Below, one piece after another: positions 7,388 through 15,439 of a stretch of DNA of 64,000 bases. A program made the translations under genes and the position numbers. The notes under the pieces were generated by a model. The model did not search any database and was not told where the DNA came from. It was given only the letters and a program-made list of their open reading frames with translations. The stretch spans positions 32,115 through 96,114 of the IMG/VR virus record IMGVR_UViG_3300025892_002268; one strand, 5' to 3'. This stretch comes from a virus. The first letter of the stretch is position 1. Every line of letters starts with the position of its first letter.

Positions 7388-7733
7388 AGAAGAAACAGAA
7401 GTAGAACAAGAAAAAGAATTAGCAAGTGTTAAATTTTATATTACTAACGTTCAAGATCCACCACGGGTTTCAATAAATATAGATAGCTATGACAATGAGT
7501 GTATTAACTCTTTATGTTGTATAGTTTCTTTGTTGTCTGAAGAATACCTTACTGTAGAAACTATAAATATAATTAAACAATATATGATAGAAAATGATAA
7601 ATCTGATATTTTTTCATCAATTGCTTTAAAGCTGGGAGAAATGGAAGCGTTTAAAAAAGAGTTTAAATCCACACCTGAATCGTCACACATAACAGAACCT
7701 TGTATTAAACCATCTGACTTATCTAATTACTAA
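7362..7733 (+). CDS. Hypothetical acidic protein, 123 residues
   Basis: It begins inside the end of the glycosyltransferase gene in another frame (M-F-N-I-F-K-R-N-K-E-E). A Lys/Glu-rich start is followed by a compact middle with several Ser/Ile helices, and no membrane segment or metal motif. Its 26-base overlap and the 1-base gap to the next gene indicate one operon. Not recognised. Confidence 0.55.
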   Translation: MFNIFKRNKEETEVEQEKELASVKFYITNVQDPPRVSINIDSYDNECINSLCCIVSLLSEEYLTVETINIIKQYMIENDKSDIFSSIALKLGEMEAFKKEFKSTPESSHITEPCIKPSDLSNY

Positions 7734-7734
7734 T

Positions 7735-8160
7735 ATGAAAAACAAAATAGGTTGGCAAAAATACGAAGCGCTATTAGAAGAGCAGATGTCTTCTACATTC
7801 ATAACAGACTTATTGAAAAATTCAGTTGACGCTATGACAGAAGAAGACAATACTGAAGAAACGGCGTATCAAGACCAAGAAGAACAAATTGATGATAGTG
7901 ATTCTATCATGATACCTATGAGTTCCAAACTTATAGAAGATGCTATGATGATTACCAATTTTGACTGTTGGTTGGGTCATACTAATTTTGATATTACTCC
8001 TCATGTTAAAAGAATACTAGACAGTACACAAGGCGTTGAGCTATTACGTGTAATGAGTAGGTATCGTTTTTTCATAGGAGTTGGAAAGATGTTTGAATTT
8101 ACAGAAGTGCGTAAGAATATTGAAGAACAATTAACTCAGGAGACTACGGATGAAAATTGA
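7735..8160 (+). CDS. Hypothetical acidic protein, 141 residues
   Basis: The sequence has a helical N-terminus, then a very acidic central stretch (E-E-D-N-T-E-E-T-A and E-E-Q-I-D-D-S-D), then a folded C-terminal half with F-D-C-W-L-G-H-T-N-F-D-I-T. It overlaps the sigma-like gene by 11 bases. Acidic phage proteins in such positions sometimes act as regulators or DNA mimics; here that is only a possibility. Confidence 0.55.
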   Translation: MKNKIGWQKYEALLEEQMSSTFITDLLKNSVDAMTEEDNTEETAYQDQEEQIDDSDSIMIPMSSKLIEDAMMITNFDCWLGHTNFDITPHVKRILDSTQGVELLRVMSRYRFFIGVGKMFEFTEVRKNIEEQLTQETTDEN

Positions 8161-8635
8161 AAATTGCATAAATGTAAGAATTGAATCAGCTATGAAGAAT
8201 ACGGACATAACCAAGATAATGCACAAAGCATCATCTAAATTTATTAGAAGTTTAGATCCAGACATTATTTATACATGTGAAATAAATGCTTTATGGAAAT
8301 CTTTATTAAATTTTAAGCCTGAAAAAAACACTAAGTTTACAACGTATTTATACAAAGGTGTAATTATAGAGTGCCTAAAAGCTCTTAAGTTTGAAAAAAA
8401 GAGTAATTTATGTAGCAAATCTTTGCATGAAAACATAGCTTTGGCAGATACTGAAGATAGCTTTATGTTTGAAATTTTAGATGAATTAGAAACAGAGGAA
8501 GAACAAGAATTGATTATAGATAAGTATAAAAACCTTACTATACAAGAAATGTCTTCCAAAAGAGCTTATAGTCGTGAAACGGTTAGAAAAAAGCTAAAAA
8601 AAATATATAGCAAGTTGAGCGAAAATCTTGATTAG
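8150..8635 (+). CDS. Sigma-factor-like protein, probable late regulator
   Basis: The 161 residues look like a minimal sigma factor. A region-2-like segment reads K-F-T-T-Y-L-Y-K-G-V-I-I-E-C-L-K (compare F-S-T-Y-x-x-x-x-I-R in sigma proteins). The C-terminal region-4-like helix-turn-helix reads L-T-I-Q-E-M-S and Y-S-R-E-T-V-R-K-K-L-K-K-I. It is the last gene of its operon and lies directly before the first virion-type gene at 8709, with only 73 bases between. That placement suits a phage sigma factor switching on late genes. Assignment is by motif only; an ECF-like regulator is an alternative. Confidence 0.6.
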   Translation: MKIENCINVRIESAMKNTDITKIMHKASSKFIRSLDPDIIYTCEINALWKSLLNFKPEKNTKFTTYLYKGVIIECLKALKFEKKSNLCSKSLHENIALADTEDSFMFEILDELETEEEQELIIDKYKNLTIQEMSSKRAYSRETVRKKLKKIYSKLSENLD

Positions 8636-8708
8636 TGTATAGATATGTAGGAATAGGACACTAATTTAGGAATTTGACGTAATATCATTTTTTAATATTG
8701 GAGATATT

Positions 8709-9356
8709 ATGGCTACAACAACAGCCCAAGGTAGTGGTTCAACCGTTAATGATGGTGGAACTGTAGTAAATGGTGGCAATATTGCTTCTGACGGTCCAAT
8801 GACTAACAACAGAAGTCTTGTAGAACTTGCCGATGGTGGGACAGATTATGGTTCTAAGGTCGTACAAAAAAACGTTCCTAGTTCTAATGACTTCTCTGGA
8901 GTTATTGGAGCAAAAGGCGTTGGCGTTGGAACCTTAGCCTTTGCGCCAAATGCCCAAGAGGGAGAAAGAAATTTCTTAATCAGAGGCGCTGGCACAGCTG
9001 AAGGTAATAATGAAATAAATAACTCTTCCAGCGATCTGCTGGTCCTCCCTGCTTCTGAAGTTGCTTTAAGACAGGTTAATCCAATCCACTTAACGATTGC
9101 TACTCGTCAACTTGGCGAGGATGATGCTACGTTTGATGTATTGGCAAGACCTTCAACTGCAATGGTTCCGGGGAGATCTAAGGGTACAGACGCTGGATCT
9201 GTTTCAACGTTTGTCAATCCTGCTGATGGTACTGCCGCCGTTGCGACAGAAATTCTACCAAGTAGAGCAGTTCCGGGCGAGCTTACTTACCACTTTGGTT
9301 CGTTATCCGCTCCTACGACTGACGAATATAAAGCAAGAGATAGTTACGAAGTATAA
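8709..9356 (+). CDS. Probable virion structural protein, 215 residues
   Basis: The protein is rich in Gly, Ser, Thr, Ala and Val with few Lys or Cys, as in virion decoration or fibre proteins, and its base composition is richer in G and C than the neighbouring genes. The first 50 residues are a low-complexity G-G-T/N-G-G segment; the rest alternates beta-like strands (P-I-H-L-T-I-A-T-R and S-T-A-M-V-P-G-R). TTGGAGATATT provides the ribosome site. It stands alone between a possible late promoter region (8636-8708) and a strong terminator, suggesting high, separate expression. Exact location in the particle unknown. Confidence 0.55.
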   Translation: MATTTAQGSGSTVNDGGTVVNGGNIASDGPMTNNRSLVELADGGTDYGSKVVQKNVPSSNDFSGVIGAKGVGVGTLAFAPNAQEGERNFLIRGAGTAEGNNEINNSSSDLLVLPASEVALRQVNPIHLTIATRQLGEDDATFDVLARPSTAMVPGRSKGTDAGSVSTFVNPADGTAAVATEILPSRAVPGELTYHFGSLSAPTTDEYKARDSYEV

Positions 9357-9376
9357 TTTATATTATTATGAGTAAC

Positions 9377-9415
9377 GGGATAGCACCCTTCGGGGTGCTT
9401 CCCATTTTTCTTTTT
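9377..9415 (+). terminator. Rho-independent terminator with UUCG loop
   Basis: A stem AGCACCC/GGGTGCT closes the very stable TTCG tetraloop and is extended by GGG/CCC, followed by two T-rich runs. It ends the transcript of the virion-type gene at 8709. Confidence 0.92.
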
Positions 9416-9435
9416 AACTACTTGGAGAAGCAGCA

Positions 9436-10029
9436 GTGAATGAAATTACCCCAGAAATTATAGCACTTATATGTGGTGGAATTAGCGGTATAACTGGGAT
9501 TATTACAATTATATGGAAGAAATTTTTGAAACCAATAGTAAAACTATGTAAAAATCAAGATTTCTTTATAGAATCTGTAGAAGAAATTAAAAAAGAATTA
9601 TCTACAAATGGTGGAAGTAGCCTTAAAGATGCTATTATAGATATGAAGGATACTGTCCATAGAATAGACAGAAGGCAGAAAATAATAGAACAAAGAACCA
9701 AAGCAGCATTACATTACAGCAACGAGGCGTTATTTGAAACAGATATAGCTGGCAGATTAGTCTGGAGTAATGCTCATTTTTGTAGATATGTAAGAGATAA
9801 TCCAAATGATGTATCGGGATTTGATTGGTTGGCTACAATCAAAGAAGATGAAAGAGATGAATTATTAAAAGAATTTCTATCATGCATAAAAATGAATAGA
9901 AAATTTAGTAAAGTTACACAAACACAAGATGGTAAAGAAATACGGATGTTGGGTTATCCTTATAAGATAACAGATGTAGAGCATGGTGGCTTTTTAGTTA
10001 GTATTATACCTAAAGAAGAAGAGGCTTAA
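9436..10029 (+). CDS. Membrane-anchored PAS-domain protein
   Basis: The start is GTG, chosen because TTGGAGAAG sits 5 bases upstream. Residues about 8-28 form a membrane helix (I-A-L-I-C-G-G-I-S-G-I-T-G-I-I-T-I-I-W). A helical, coiled-coil-like linker covers residues 45-90. The C-terminal part, about 93-195, has a PAS order: A-L-F-E-T-D-I-A-G-R-L-V-W-S-N-A, then F-D-W-L-A-T-I and D-E-R-D-E-L-L-K-E-F, and a final beta pair with Y-P-Y-K-I-T-D. PAS domains sense ligands, redox state or light, or mediate dimerisation. No kinase or other output domain follows. Its neighbours are a holin-like protein and a papain-like peptidase, so a link to lysis timing is conceivable but unproven. Confidence 0.65.
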   Translation: MNEITPEIIALICGGISGITGIITIIWKKFLKPIVKLCKNQDFFIESVEEIKKELSTNGGSSLKDAIIDMKDTVHRIDRRQKIIEQRTKAALHYSNEALFETDIAGRLVWSNAHFCRYVRDNPNDVSGFDWLATIKEDERDELLKEFLSCIKMNRKFSKVTQTQDGKEIRMLGYPYKITDVEHGGFLVSIIPKEEEA

Positions 10030-10030
10030 A

Positions 10031-10249
10031 ATGGCAGATAAAAATTCAGCAGCATTTACTTTAAATGTAACAGACTTAATAGATATTGCTAAAAATACAG
10101 CATTAGTAGCACTAGCTGCTGGCTTAACGTATTTTGGTGAAAATATGGCAGACTTAGATCTGGGAAATATTGGAGTTATGCTTGTTCCAATTGCCGCAGT
10201 AGTAATTAATACTATGGTTAAGTGGGCAAAAAATAACGTACCGGAGTAA
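10031..10249 (+). CDS. Holin-like small membrane protein
   Basis: This 72-residue protein has two hydrophobic segments, about 20-38 (A-L-V-A-L-A-A-G-L-T-Y-F) and 47-64 (I-G-V-M-L-V-P-I-A-A-V-V-I), with a short acidic turn between. It ends in a charged tail K-W-A-K-N-N-V-P-E. Size and topology fit class II holins, which make membrane holes for endolysin release. It lies between the PAS protein and the peptidase gene with gaps of only 1 and 4 bases. Function inferred from topology and position. Confidence 0.6.
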   Translation: MADKNSAAFTLNVTDLIDIAKNTALVALAAGLTYFGENMADLDLGNIGVMLVPIAAVVINTMVKWAKNNVPE

Positions 10250-10253
10250 AAAT

Positions 10254-11174
10254 ATGTTTAATAAACCAAAAGACTTACTTAAAGCTTACAAGGATGGCTT
10301 TGTAGGTTCATGGTGTGATCCCGAAGATACAGATAAACTATTAGGAGAACTGCCACATCCACTGTTTGGTGTGGCAGCTCCTGATTTATATGGAACTGGC
10401 AAAGGTAAAGTTGCATTATTATACAAGTCTGTACAAAAGTTTGATCCCACGTTTGGAGCGCACGAGCGGCAAACCACAGGCGATTGTGTTTCACATTCTA
10501 CAAGGAATTGTGTAGACGTTACACGATCTCATGAAATTATTGGTGGTGACAAAGAAGATTTTGTTACCCGCAGTGCTACTGAAGCAATTTATGGATCTAG
10601 AGGTCATGGCGGTCAAGGAATGGCTTGCTCAAAAGCTGCTAGGTTTACAAATAAAGATGGTGGCATTTTGCTAAGGAAGGATTACGGCTTTGTTGATTTA
10701 TCTAAATATAATAGTAGAACGGGAACAAGTTGGGGCAGGTCTGGAGTACCATTAGAAGTCAGAAAAGAAGGCCAAAAACATCAAGTGACAACTGTATCTC
10801 TTATAAACACCGTGGATCAGGCAAGAGACGCATTAGCTAATGGGTATGCTATAAGTGTCTGTAGTAATTATGGATTTTCTTCACGCCGTAGTCAACATGG
10901 TATAGCAAAAAAAAGCGGGTCATGGAATCACGCAATGTGCTGGTGTGCTATGGACGATTCTCACGAAGTATATAATGAAACTTTATTTTTAATTCAAAAT
11001 TCTTGGGGTACTTTTAATGGTGGCCCCAAGAGGTTTGAACAACCAGACGGTAGCTTTTGGATTAGAGAAAGAGATGCTGCTGGAATGTTGAGGCAAAACG
11101 GAGCTTGGGTATTTAGTGATGTAGATGGGTTTCCACCAAGAAAGGTCGATTGGACCATAAACGAGGTATTTTAA
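10254..11174 (+). CDS. Papain-like (C1 family) cysteine peptidase
   Basis: The catalytic residues of the papain fold are in order: R-Q73-T-T-G-D-C78 (oxyanion Gln and nucleophile), W-N-H226-A-M in the His strand, and I-Q-N249-S-W-G for the Asn. At 306 residues there is no signal peptide or prodomain inhibitor segment. It follows a holin-like gene and overlaps the tail-fibre gene by one base (TAATG). It could be a lysis enzyme cutting peptide cross-links or a virion-associated peptidase acting on host surface proteins. The peptidase fold is well supported; the role is open. Confidence 0.82.
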   Translation: MFNKPKDLLKAYKDGFVGSWCDPEDTDKLLGELPHPLFGVAAPDLYGTGKGKVALLYKSVQKFDPTFGAHERQTTGDCVSHSTRNCVDVTRSHEIIGGDKEDFVTRSATEAIYGSRGHGGQGMACSKAARFTNKDGGILLRKDYGFVDLSKYNSRTGTSWGRSGVPLEVRKEGQKHQVTTVSLINTVDQARDALANGYAISVCSNYGFSSRRSQHGIAKKSGSWNHAMCWCAMDDSHEVYNETLFLIQNSWGTFNGGPKRFEQPDGSFWIRERDAAGMLRQNGAWVFSDVDGFPPRKVDWTINEVF

Positions 11175-14100
11175 TGGCATCTTTATTCAAGAATCTACAG
11201 ATACGAAGAGGAACGGCAGCAGACTTTAAAGCAACAGATCCAATATTAAAAGCTGGAGAACCAGCTATATCTTTAGATACTGGTGAATTAAAGATAGGCG
11301 ATGGAATATCTAAATGGTCTGATTTAGCCTATTTTTCAAGCGTATTAGTAAAAACAGCCATAGTCAACATACCTTCTATACAAGCTAATACTTCTCACAC
11401 TCTAAAAATACCGATAGATAGTATTTCTCTGGATCATGAATATGCTATTGTTACTGCTCCAGATTCTATCCTTCCTGACTATATTGATATTAGATATTCT
11501 TACGCATCTGATACAGACGAAGTATCTGTAGTATTAACTAATATTGATAATTCTGTAGTTGATGGAAATGCTAACGGTAATGCTTCAGTAGCTACTAATA
11601 ATGTTAAATTACATATTCTATGCTATATAACTGACGTTGTTACTGTAACTACTACCACAACAACAACTCCAGACCCAATTGTGGATGATGTATTCTCATT
11701 TGGATATAATGAATTTGGTCAATTGGGCTTAAAAGATAAGGCAAATAGGAATATCCCAACATTCATATACGATAATAATACTAAGTGGACACAGTTTGCC
11801 GCTGGAAATTATCACACTCTCGCTATAGACTCTGAAAACAACATACACAGCGTTGGCTATAATTATTATGGTCAACTTGGATTAGGAAACAGTGGAGGCG
11901 GGACAAATAGACTCTCATTAGAAAAGGTGAGCAAGTCTTACTTTAAAGATGGTAGTGTATACTCCAACAATCCTCAGTGGAGATATATATCGGCGGGTTC
12001 GTATCACTCTCTAGCAGTCGATGTTAGTGGTAATTTATTCACATGTGGAGATGGTTCATATGGAGCTTTGGGACTAGGCCATCAAGTTGGTGTTAATGAA
12101 TTTACACTAGTTGGACAGCAATACTATTTTATAGATCTGGATAGACTTACAGAAAATAGTACAGATGGATCTTGTTTTACACTTAATGAAATCTCAGATC
12201 CTAAATATAAATTTGTAGCTAATGGCGATGGAGAATACATAATATCTGGTATTCCAATAAGTAATCCTGTCACTGTAACAATTCCGTATACTAACGGGGT
12301 AAGGGGCGGTGGTTTAGATGGCAAATGGTTCAAGGGTGATGATCAATTACTTGCTTACAGTGGAGAAAATCTAGAGACTACTGTAGGAACTAAACATTAT
12401 TTTTCAGGGAACATATCTATAGATGTCTCTGGTGATTATGGAGCCATATCGCTTCATTCGCTAAATGATAATATGTGTAACTACAATGAAATCATACACT
12501 TTCAAAGTCCTAATGCTAGCTGGGAAGATATATCAGCTGGGAATCACCATTCTTTAGGTGTAAAGAACTCTGGACTGTATGCTTGGGGACATAATAGCTA
12601 TGGTCAGGTTGGAACTGGTAATCATGAAGATGTCCTTATTCCAACCTTAGTAGGTGGAAGTAAATATTATTCACAAGTTGCCGCCGGTAAAAATCACTCT
12701 TTAGCTTTAGACTCAGACGGTACAGTTCATAGCTTTGGCAATAATCTTTATGGACAATTAGGTATAGGTAATGCTTCTCACAAGGATACTCCAACTCCAA
12801 TTCTTTTTGATTTTTCACAGATAAGTGATAGCAATTTCACCAACCTTCCTACAGATGCTAATTGGAATAATGGTGATGGAATATATTTTACACCTCCACT
12901 GGCTACTGAAACTTCTTACAATCCTATAGAAAGATATGTCTTAGAAGAAGGTACATACATTATTAGAAATGTTCCTTCTACGCATCCTATAGCTATTTTA
13001 AACGGAGGTGTAGAAGATAAGATAACATATAGTGGAGATAATAATGCTGGATGTTTATCAGTAAATCAAACTACTTCTGATGGTAAATATAATTTTTACT
13101 GGGGTGATGTTTATATTACTGTAACAGGAGATTTTGAAAAGGTCAGTATTTACTGCGCCAATCATGGATATATGGGTGGCAAAAACTTATTCTTTTACGC
13201 AACTCCTTCTTATAATCCTGAAAATATATCTGCTGGTACAAATCATACGGTAATAAGAACTGATACAGATCAAGTTTTAACTTTTGGTCGTAATAATTAT
13301 GGTCAATTAGGAACTGGAGATAATCAAGACAGAAATGTTCCCTTTAGAGTTAGTGAAGATAATATTAAATATATAGACGCTGGTGGAGACCATACGCTTT
13401 TTGTTGATTCAAGTAAATACATATGGTCTTTTGGAGACAATCAACATGGAGAGTTGGGATTAGCAGATAATATAGCTAGATCTACACCTGAAAGATTGAA
13501 CAACTCTATCAGGTGGAAAAATGTATATGCTGGAGGCAGCCATTCCTTTGCTACCGTTTTTGCTTTTTATCCCAATGTTCCTTCTAATTTTAAAGTCCAA
13601 AATGCAGACGACAGTAACCTAGTAGGCAATAGGCAGTTAATGTTAAGCTGGAATCACGTTACGGCGTATGATGAAGCGATTACTCACTACGTAATAGAAT
13701 ACTCAGCAGATAATGGAAATAGTTGGGTAGTCTATGACAATGAGGCTTTAGCTTATAAGTTCTACACTGATAGTTTCTTAGGAGCTACCAGAGAAGATAC
13801 ACAAAGTACAACATTTAGCTACATAATTGACAGTCTAGACAATACATACAATTATCTAGTAAGAATCGCTGGCGTAAATGCTACTGGTACTGGTCAATAC
13901 ATAACAAGTAGCCAGCCAGTTTCTCCAAAGGAAGCAGTAGATTTAGATTTTGCTAATGTACTTCTCTATTCCCACTTGGACAATGGCAATATTGCAGATA
14001 TATCAAATTACACTTGGCCTCATACCGCTTACTTTAATACGAATGCTACCAGATACCTCGATGGTAACTTTGGAGAAGCTTTGAGATTATATGAGTATGA

Positions 14101-14623
14101 CGGAATAAAATATGATGCTAATCTACACTTAGACGGAGAATTTACTATTGAATTCTTTATTAATCCAAGAAATTACGCAGCTGACACTAGCTCAAGCCGT
14201 TCCAATCCTATCATAACACTTAAAAAGAATAGCGAAGAATTTTTGAGGATGGCTTATAACGGTTCAGACGCATCTACCTATACATTTTCACTTTATAAAC
14301 AGGATGAAACAACTAGCCTAGCAAGCGTTCCTTTGACAGAAATTAATCAGCAAAAGGTGGAAGGATTTGCACATATAGCAATAACAAGAACTAGCGGCGC
14401 TCCAGATAATCCATCTAGCGTAGAAGTTGTAAGATTGTTTTACAATGGATTACTAATTGATAGTGGTAGAGATGTAACAGAGTATGATATTAATAATATA
14501 CTTCTTGGATCTGGTATGAATAGTTTTTATGACTTTGACATAGATGAATTCAGAATTACTAGCGGCGTTAGGTACGATCACGAACAAAGCTTTAATCCCA
14601 CTACTAAACCATTTGGAATTTAA
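11174..14623 (+). CDS. Tail fibre with RCC1 beta-propeller, FN3 and LamG-like domains
   Basis: The start is the ATG overlapping the peptidase stop. Residues about 1-50 form a fibre attachment module (I-R-R-G-T-A, G-E-P-A, L-K-I-G-D-G). A poly-Thr linker (T-T-T-T-T-T-T-P-D-P) lies near residue 160. Seven RCC1 repeats follow (about 172-795), each with a x-G-x-N-x-x-G-Q-L-G-like core and an A-G-x-x-H-T/S-L turn. Two related beta domains are inserted after repeats 3 and 5, the second ending I-Y-C-A-N-H-G-Y-M-G-G. A fibronectin type III domain covers about 798-917 and a LamG/concanavalin-like domain about 922-1149. The propeller and lectin-like end suggest host receptor or glycan binding. It heads a cluster of fibre genes. 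Confidence 0.85.
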   Translation: MASLFKNLQIRRGTAADFKATDPILKAGEPAISLDTGELKIGDGISKWSDLAYFSSVLVKTAIVNIPSIQANTSHTLKIPIDSISLDHEYAIVTAPDSILPDYIDIRYSYASDTDEVSVVLTNIDNSVVDGNANGNASVATNNVKLHILCYITDVVTVTTTTTTTPDPIVDDVFSFGYNEFGQLGLKDKANRNIPTFIYDNNTKWTQFAAGNYHTLAIDSENNIHSVGYNYYGQLGLGNSGGGTNRLSLEKVSKSYFKDGSVYSNNPQWRYISAGSYHSLAVDVSGNLFTCGDGSYGALGLGHQVGVNEFTLVGQQYYFIDLDRLTENSTDGSCFTLNEISDPKYKFVANGDGEYIISGIPISNPVTVTIPYTNGVRGGGLDGKWFKGDDQLLAYSGENLETTVGTKHYFSGNISIDVSGDYGAISLHSLNDNMCNYNEIIHFQSPNASWEDISAGNHHSLGVKNSGLYAWGHNSYGQVGTGNHEDVLIPTLVGGSKYYSQVAAGKNHSLALDSDGTVHSFGNNLYGQLGIGNASHKDTPTPILFDFSQISDSNFTNLPTDANWNNGDGIYFTPPLATETSYNPIERYVLEEGTYIIRNVPSTHPIAILNGGVEDKITYSGDNNAGCLSVNQTTSDGKYNFYWGDVYITVTGDFEKVSIYCANHGYMGGKNLFFYATPSYNPENISAGTNHTVIRTDTDQVLTFGRNNYGQLGTGDNQDRNVPFRVSEDNIKYIDAGGDHTLFVDSSKYIWSFGDNQHGELGLADNIARSTPERLNNSIRWKNVYAGGSHSFATVFAFYPNVPSNFKVQNADDSNLVGNRQLMLSWNHVTAYDEAITHYVIEYSADNGNSWVVYDNEALAYKFYTDSFLGATREDTQSTTFSYIIDSLDNTYNYLVRIAGVNATGTGQYITSSQPVSPKEAVDLDFANVLLYSHLDNGNIADISNYTWPHTAYFNTNATRYLDGNFGEALRLYEYDGIKYDANLHLDGEFTIEFFINPRNYAADTSSSRSNPIITLKKNSEEFLRMAYNGSDASTYTFSLYKQDETTSLASVPLTEINQQKVEGFAHIAITRTSGAPDNPSSVEVVRLFYNGLLIDSGRDVTEYDINNILLGSGMNSFYDFDIDEFRITSGVRYDHEQSFNPTTKPFGI
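11690..13560 (+). repeat. Seven RCC1-type repeats with two inserted domains
   Basis: Repeat cores in the encoded protein are F-G-Y-N-E-F-G-Q-L-G, V-G-Y-N-Y-Y-G-Q-L-G, C-G-D-G-S-Y-G-A-L-G, W-G-H-N-S-Y-G-Q-V-G, F-G-N-N-L-Y-G-Q-L-G, F-G-R-N-N-Y-G-Q-L-G and F-G-D-N-Q-H-G-E-L-G. Seven is the number needed for a closed RCC1 propeller. Insertions occupy about 12121-12510 and 12811-13210. Confidence 0.85.
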
Positions 14624-14625
14624 CC

Positions 14626-15429
14626 ATGAGTGAAAATAAAAGTGCTAGCCATATAAAATTTAAAAGAGATACAGAAACAAATCTTGCTAGCTATATAACA
14701 ACCGTGGGAGAGCCAGTATTATCAACTGATACTAAATTAGTTAGAATTGGTGATGGTGGATCTCATTCAATTATTAGTCCTTTAGCAGATCGTGCATATA
14801 CTGACGATCAAGACGCTATAACATTAGCTTCAGCCAAGACTTATACTGATACAGAAATTGGTTCTTTAATTGACGGCGCTCCCGATGCTCTGAATACTTT
14901 AAATGAAATTGCATCAGCTTTAGATGATAATCCAAACATTTTAGACATTGTTGAAAAAGTCATAAGCGTCGGAGAAATTAGCAATGTCTCTGGAACAAAG
15001 AATGATTGGGATTTAGAATCTGTAGATACTAATTTCATTAAAATCAATCCTAATGGAGCATTGACAATTACGGGAATATCTTCTGCATATACTCATAAAA
15101 AATTTACGATTGCAAACTCATCATCGTCTTATAGCATTACACTTGTTCCACAGGCCACAGCTAGTCAAGGTGAAAATCAATTAAGGTTCTTAGAAGGAAT
15201 TGGAGCTGTTCTAGATCCTACAGAGCAAGCAGATTTTATATATGACAGCACTAATGAAGAATGGATAGTCATTAAAAGTGGCGTAAACTCTAACGTTAGG
15301 CCTGTCATAAATGCTGGTGAAACAGAAGTAAGTGGCGTGTATAATATGGTAATCATTAGTAGTGCAGCATATACTAACTTACAAAGTAGCAACAATACAG
15401 ATCCAAATACAATATACTTCGTTCCATAA
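14626..15429 (+). CDS. Tail fibre protein with shared attachment module
   Basis: The N-terminus has the module shared with two neighbours: H-I-K-F-K-R-D-T, V-G-E-P-V-L-S-T-D-T and V-R-I-G-D-G. The helical segment D-A-L-N-T-L-N-E-I-A-S-A-L-D-D-N-P-N (about residues 85-105) is a hallmark of phage tail-fibre shafts. A central beta domain follows. The C-terminus ends N-T-I-Y-F-V-P and resembles the end of the next gene. The 267 residues lack an obvious receptor domain, so it may be an adaptor or short fibre. It is two bases downstream of the RCC1 fibre gene. Confidence 0.75.
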   Translation: MSENKSASHIKFKRDTETNLASYITTVGEPVLSTDTKLVRIGDGGSHSIISPLADRAYTDDQDAITLASAKTYTDTEIGSLIDGAPDALNTLNEIASALDDNPNILDIVEKVISVGEISNVSGTKNDWDLESVDTNFIKINPNGALTITGISSAYTHKKFTIANSSSSYSITLVPQATASQGENQLRFLEGIGAVLDPTEQADFIYDSTNEEWIVIKSGVNSNVRPVINAGETEVSGVYNMVIISSAAYTNLQSSNNTDPNTIYFVP

Positions 15430-15439
15430 GGGGTAAATA

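Noticed and set aside
9097-9375. Plus-strand frame inside the virion-type gene at 8709
   Set aside because: It lies in another frame of a gene with strong coding character, has no ribosome site and a composition unlike the neighbours.
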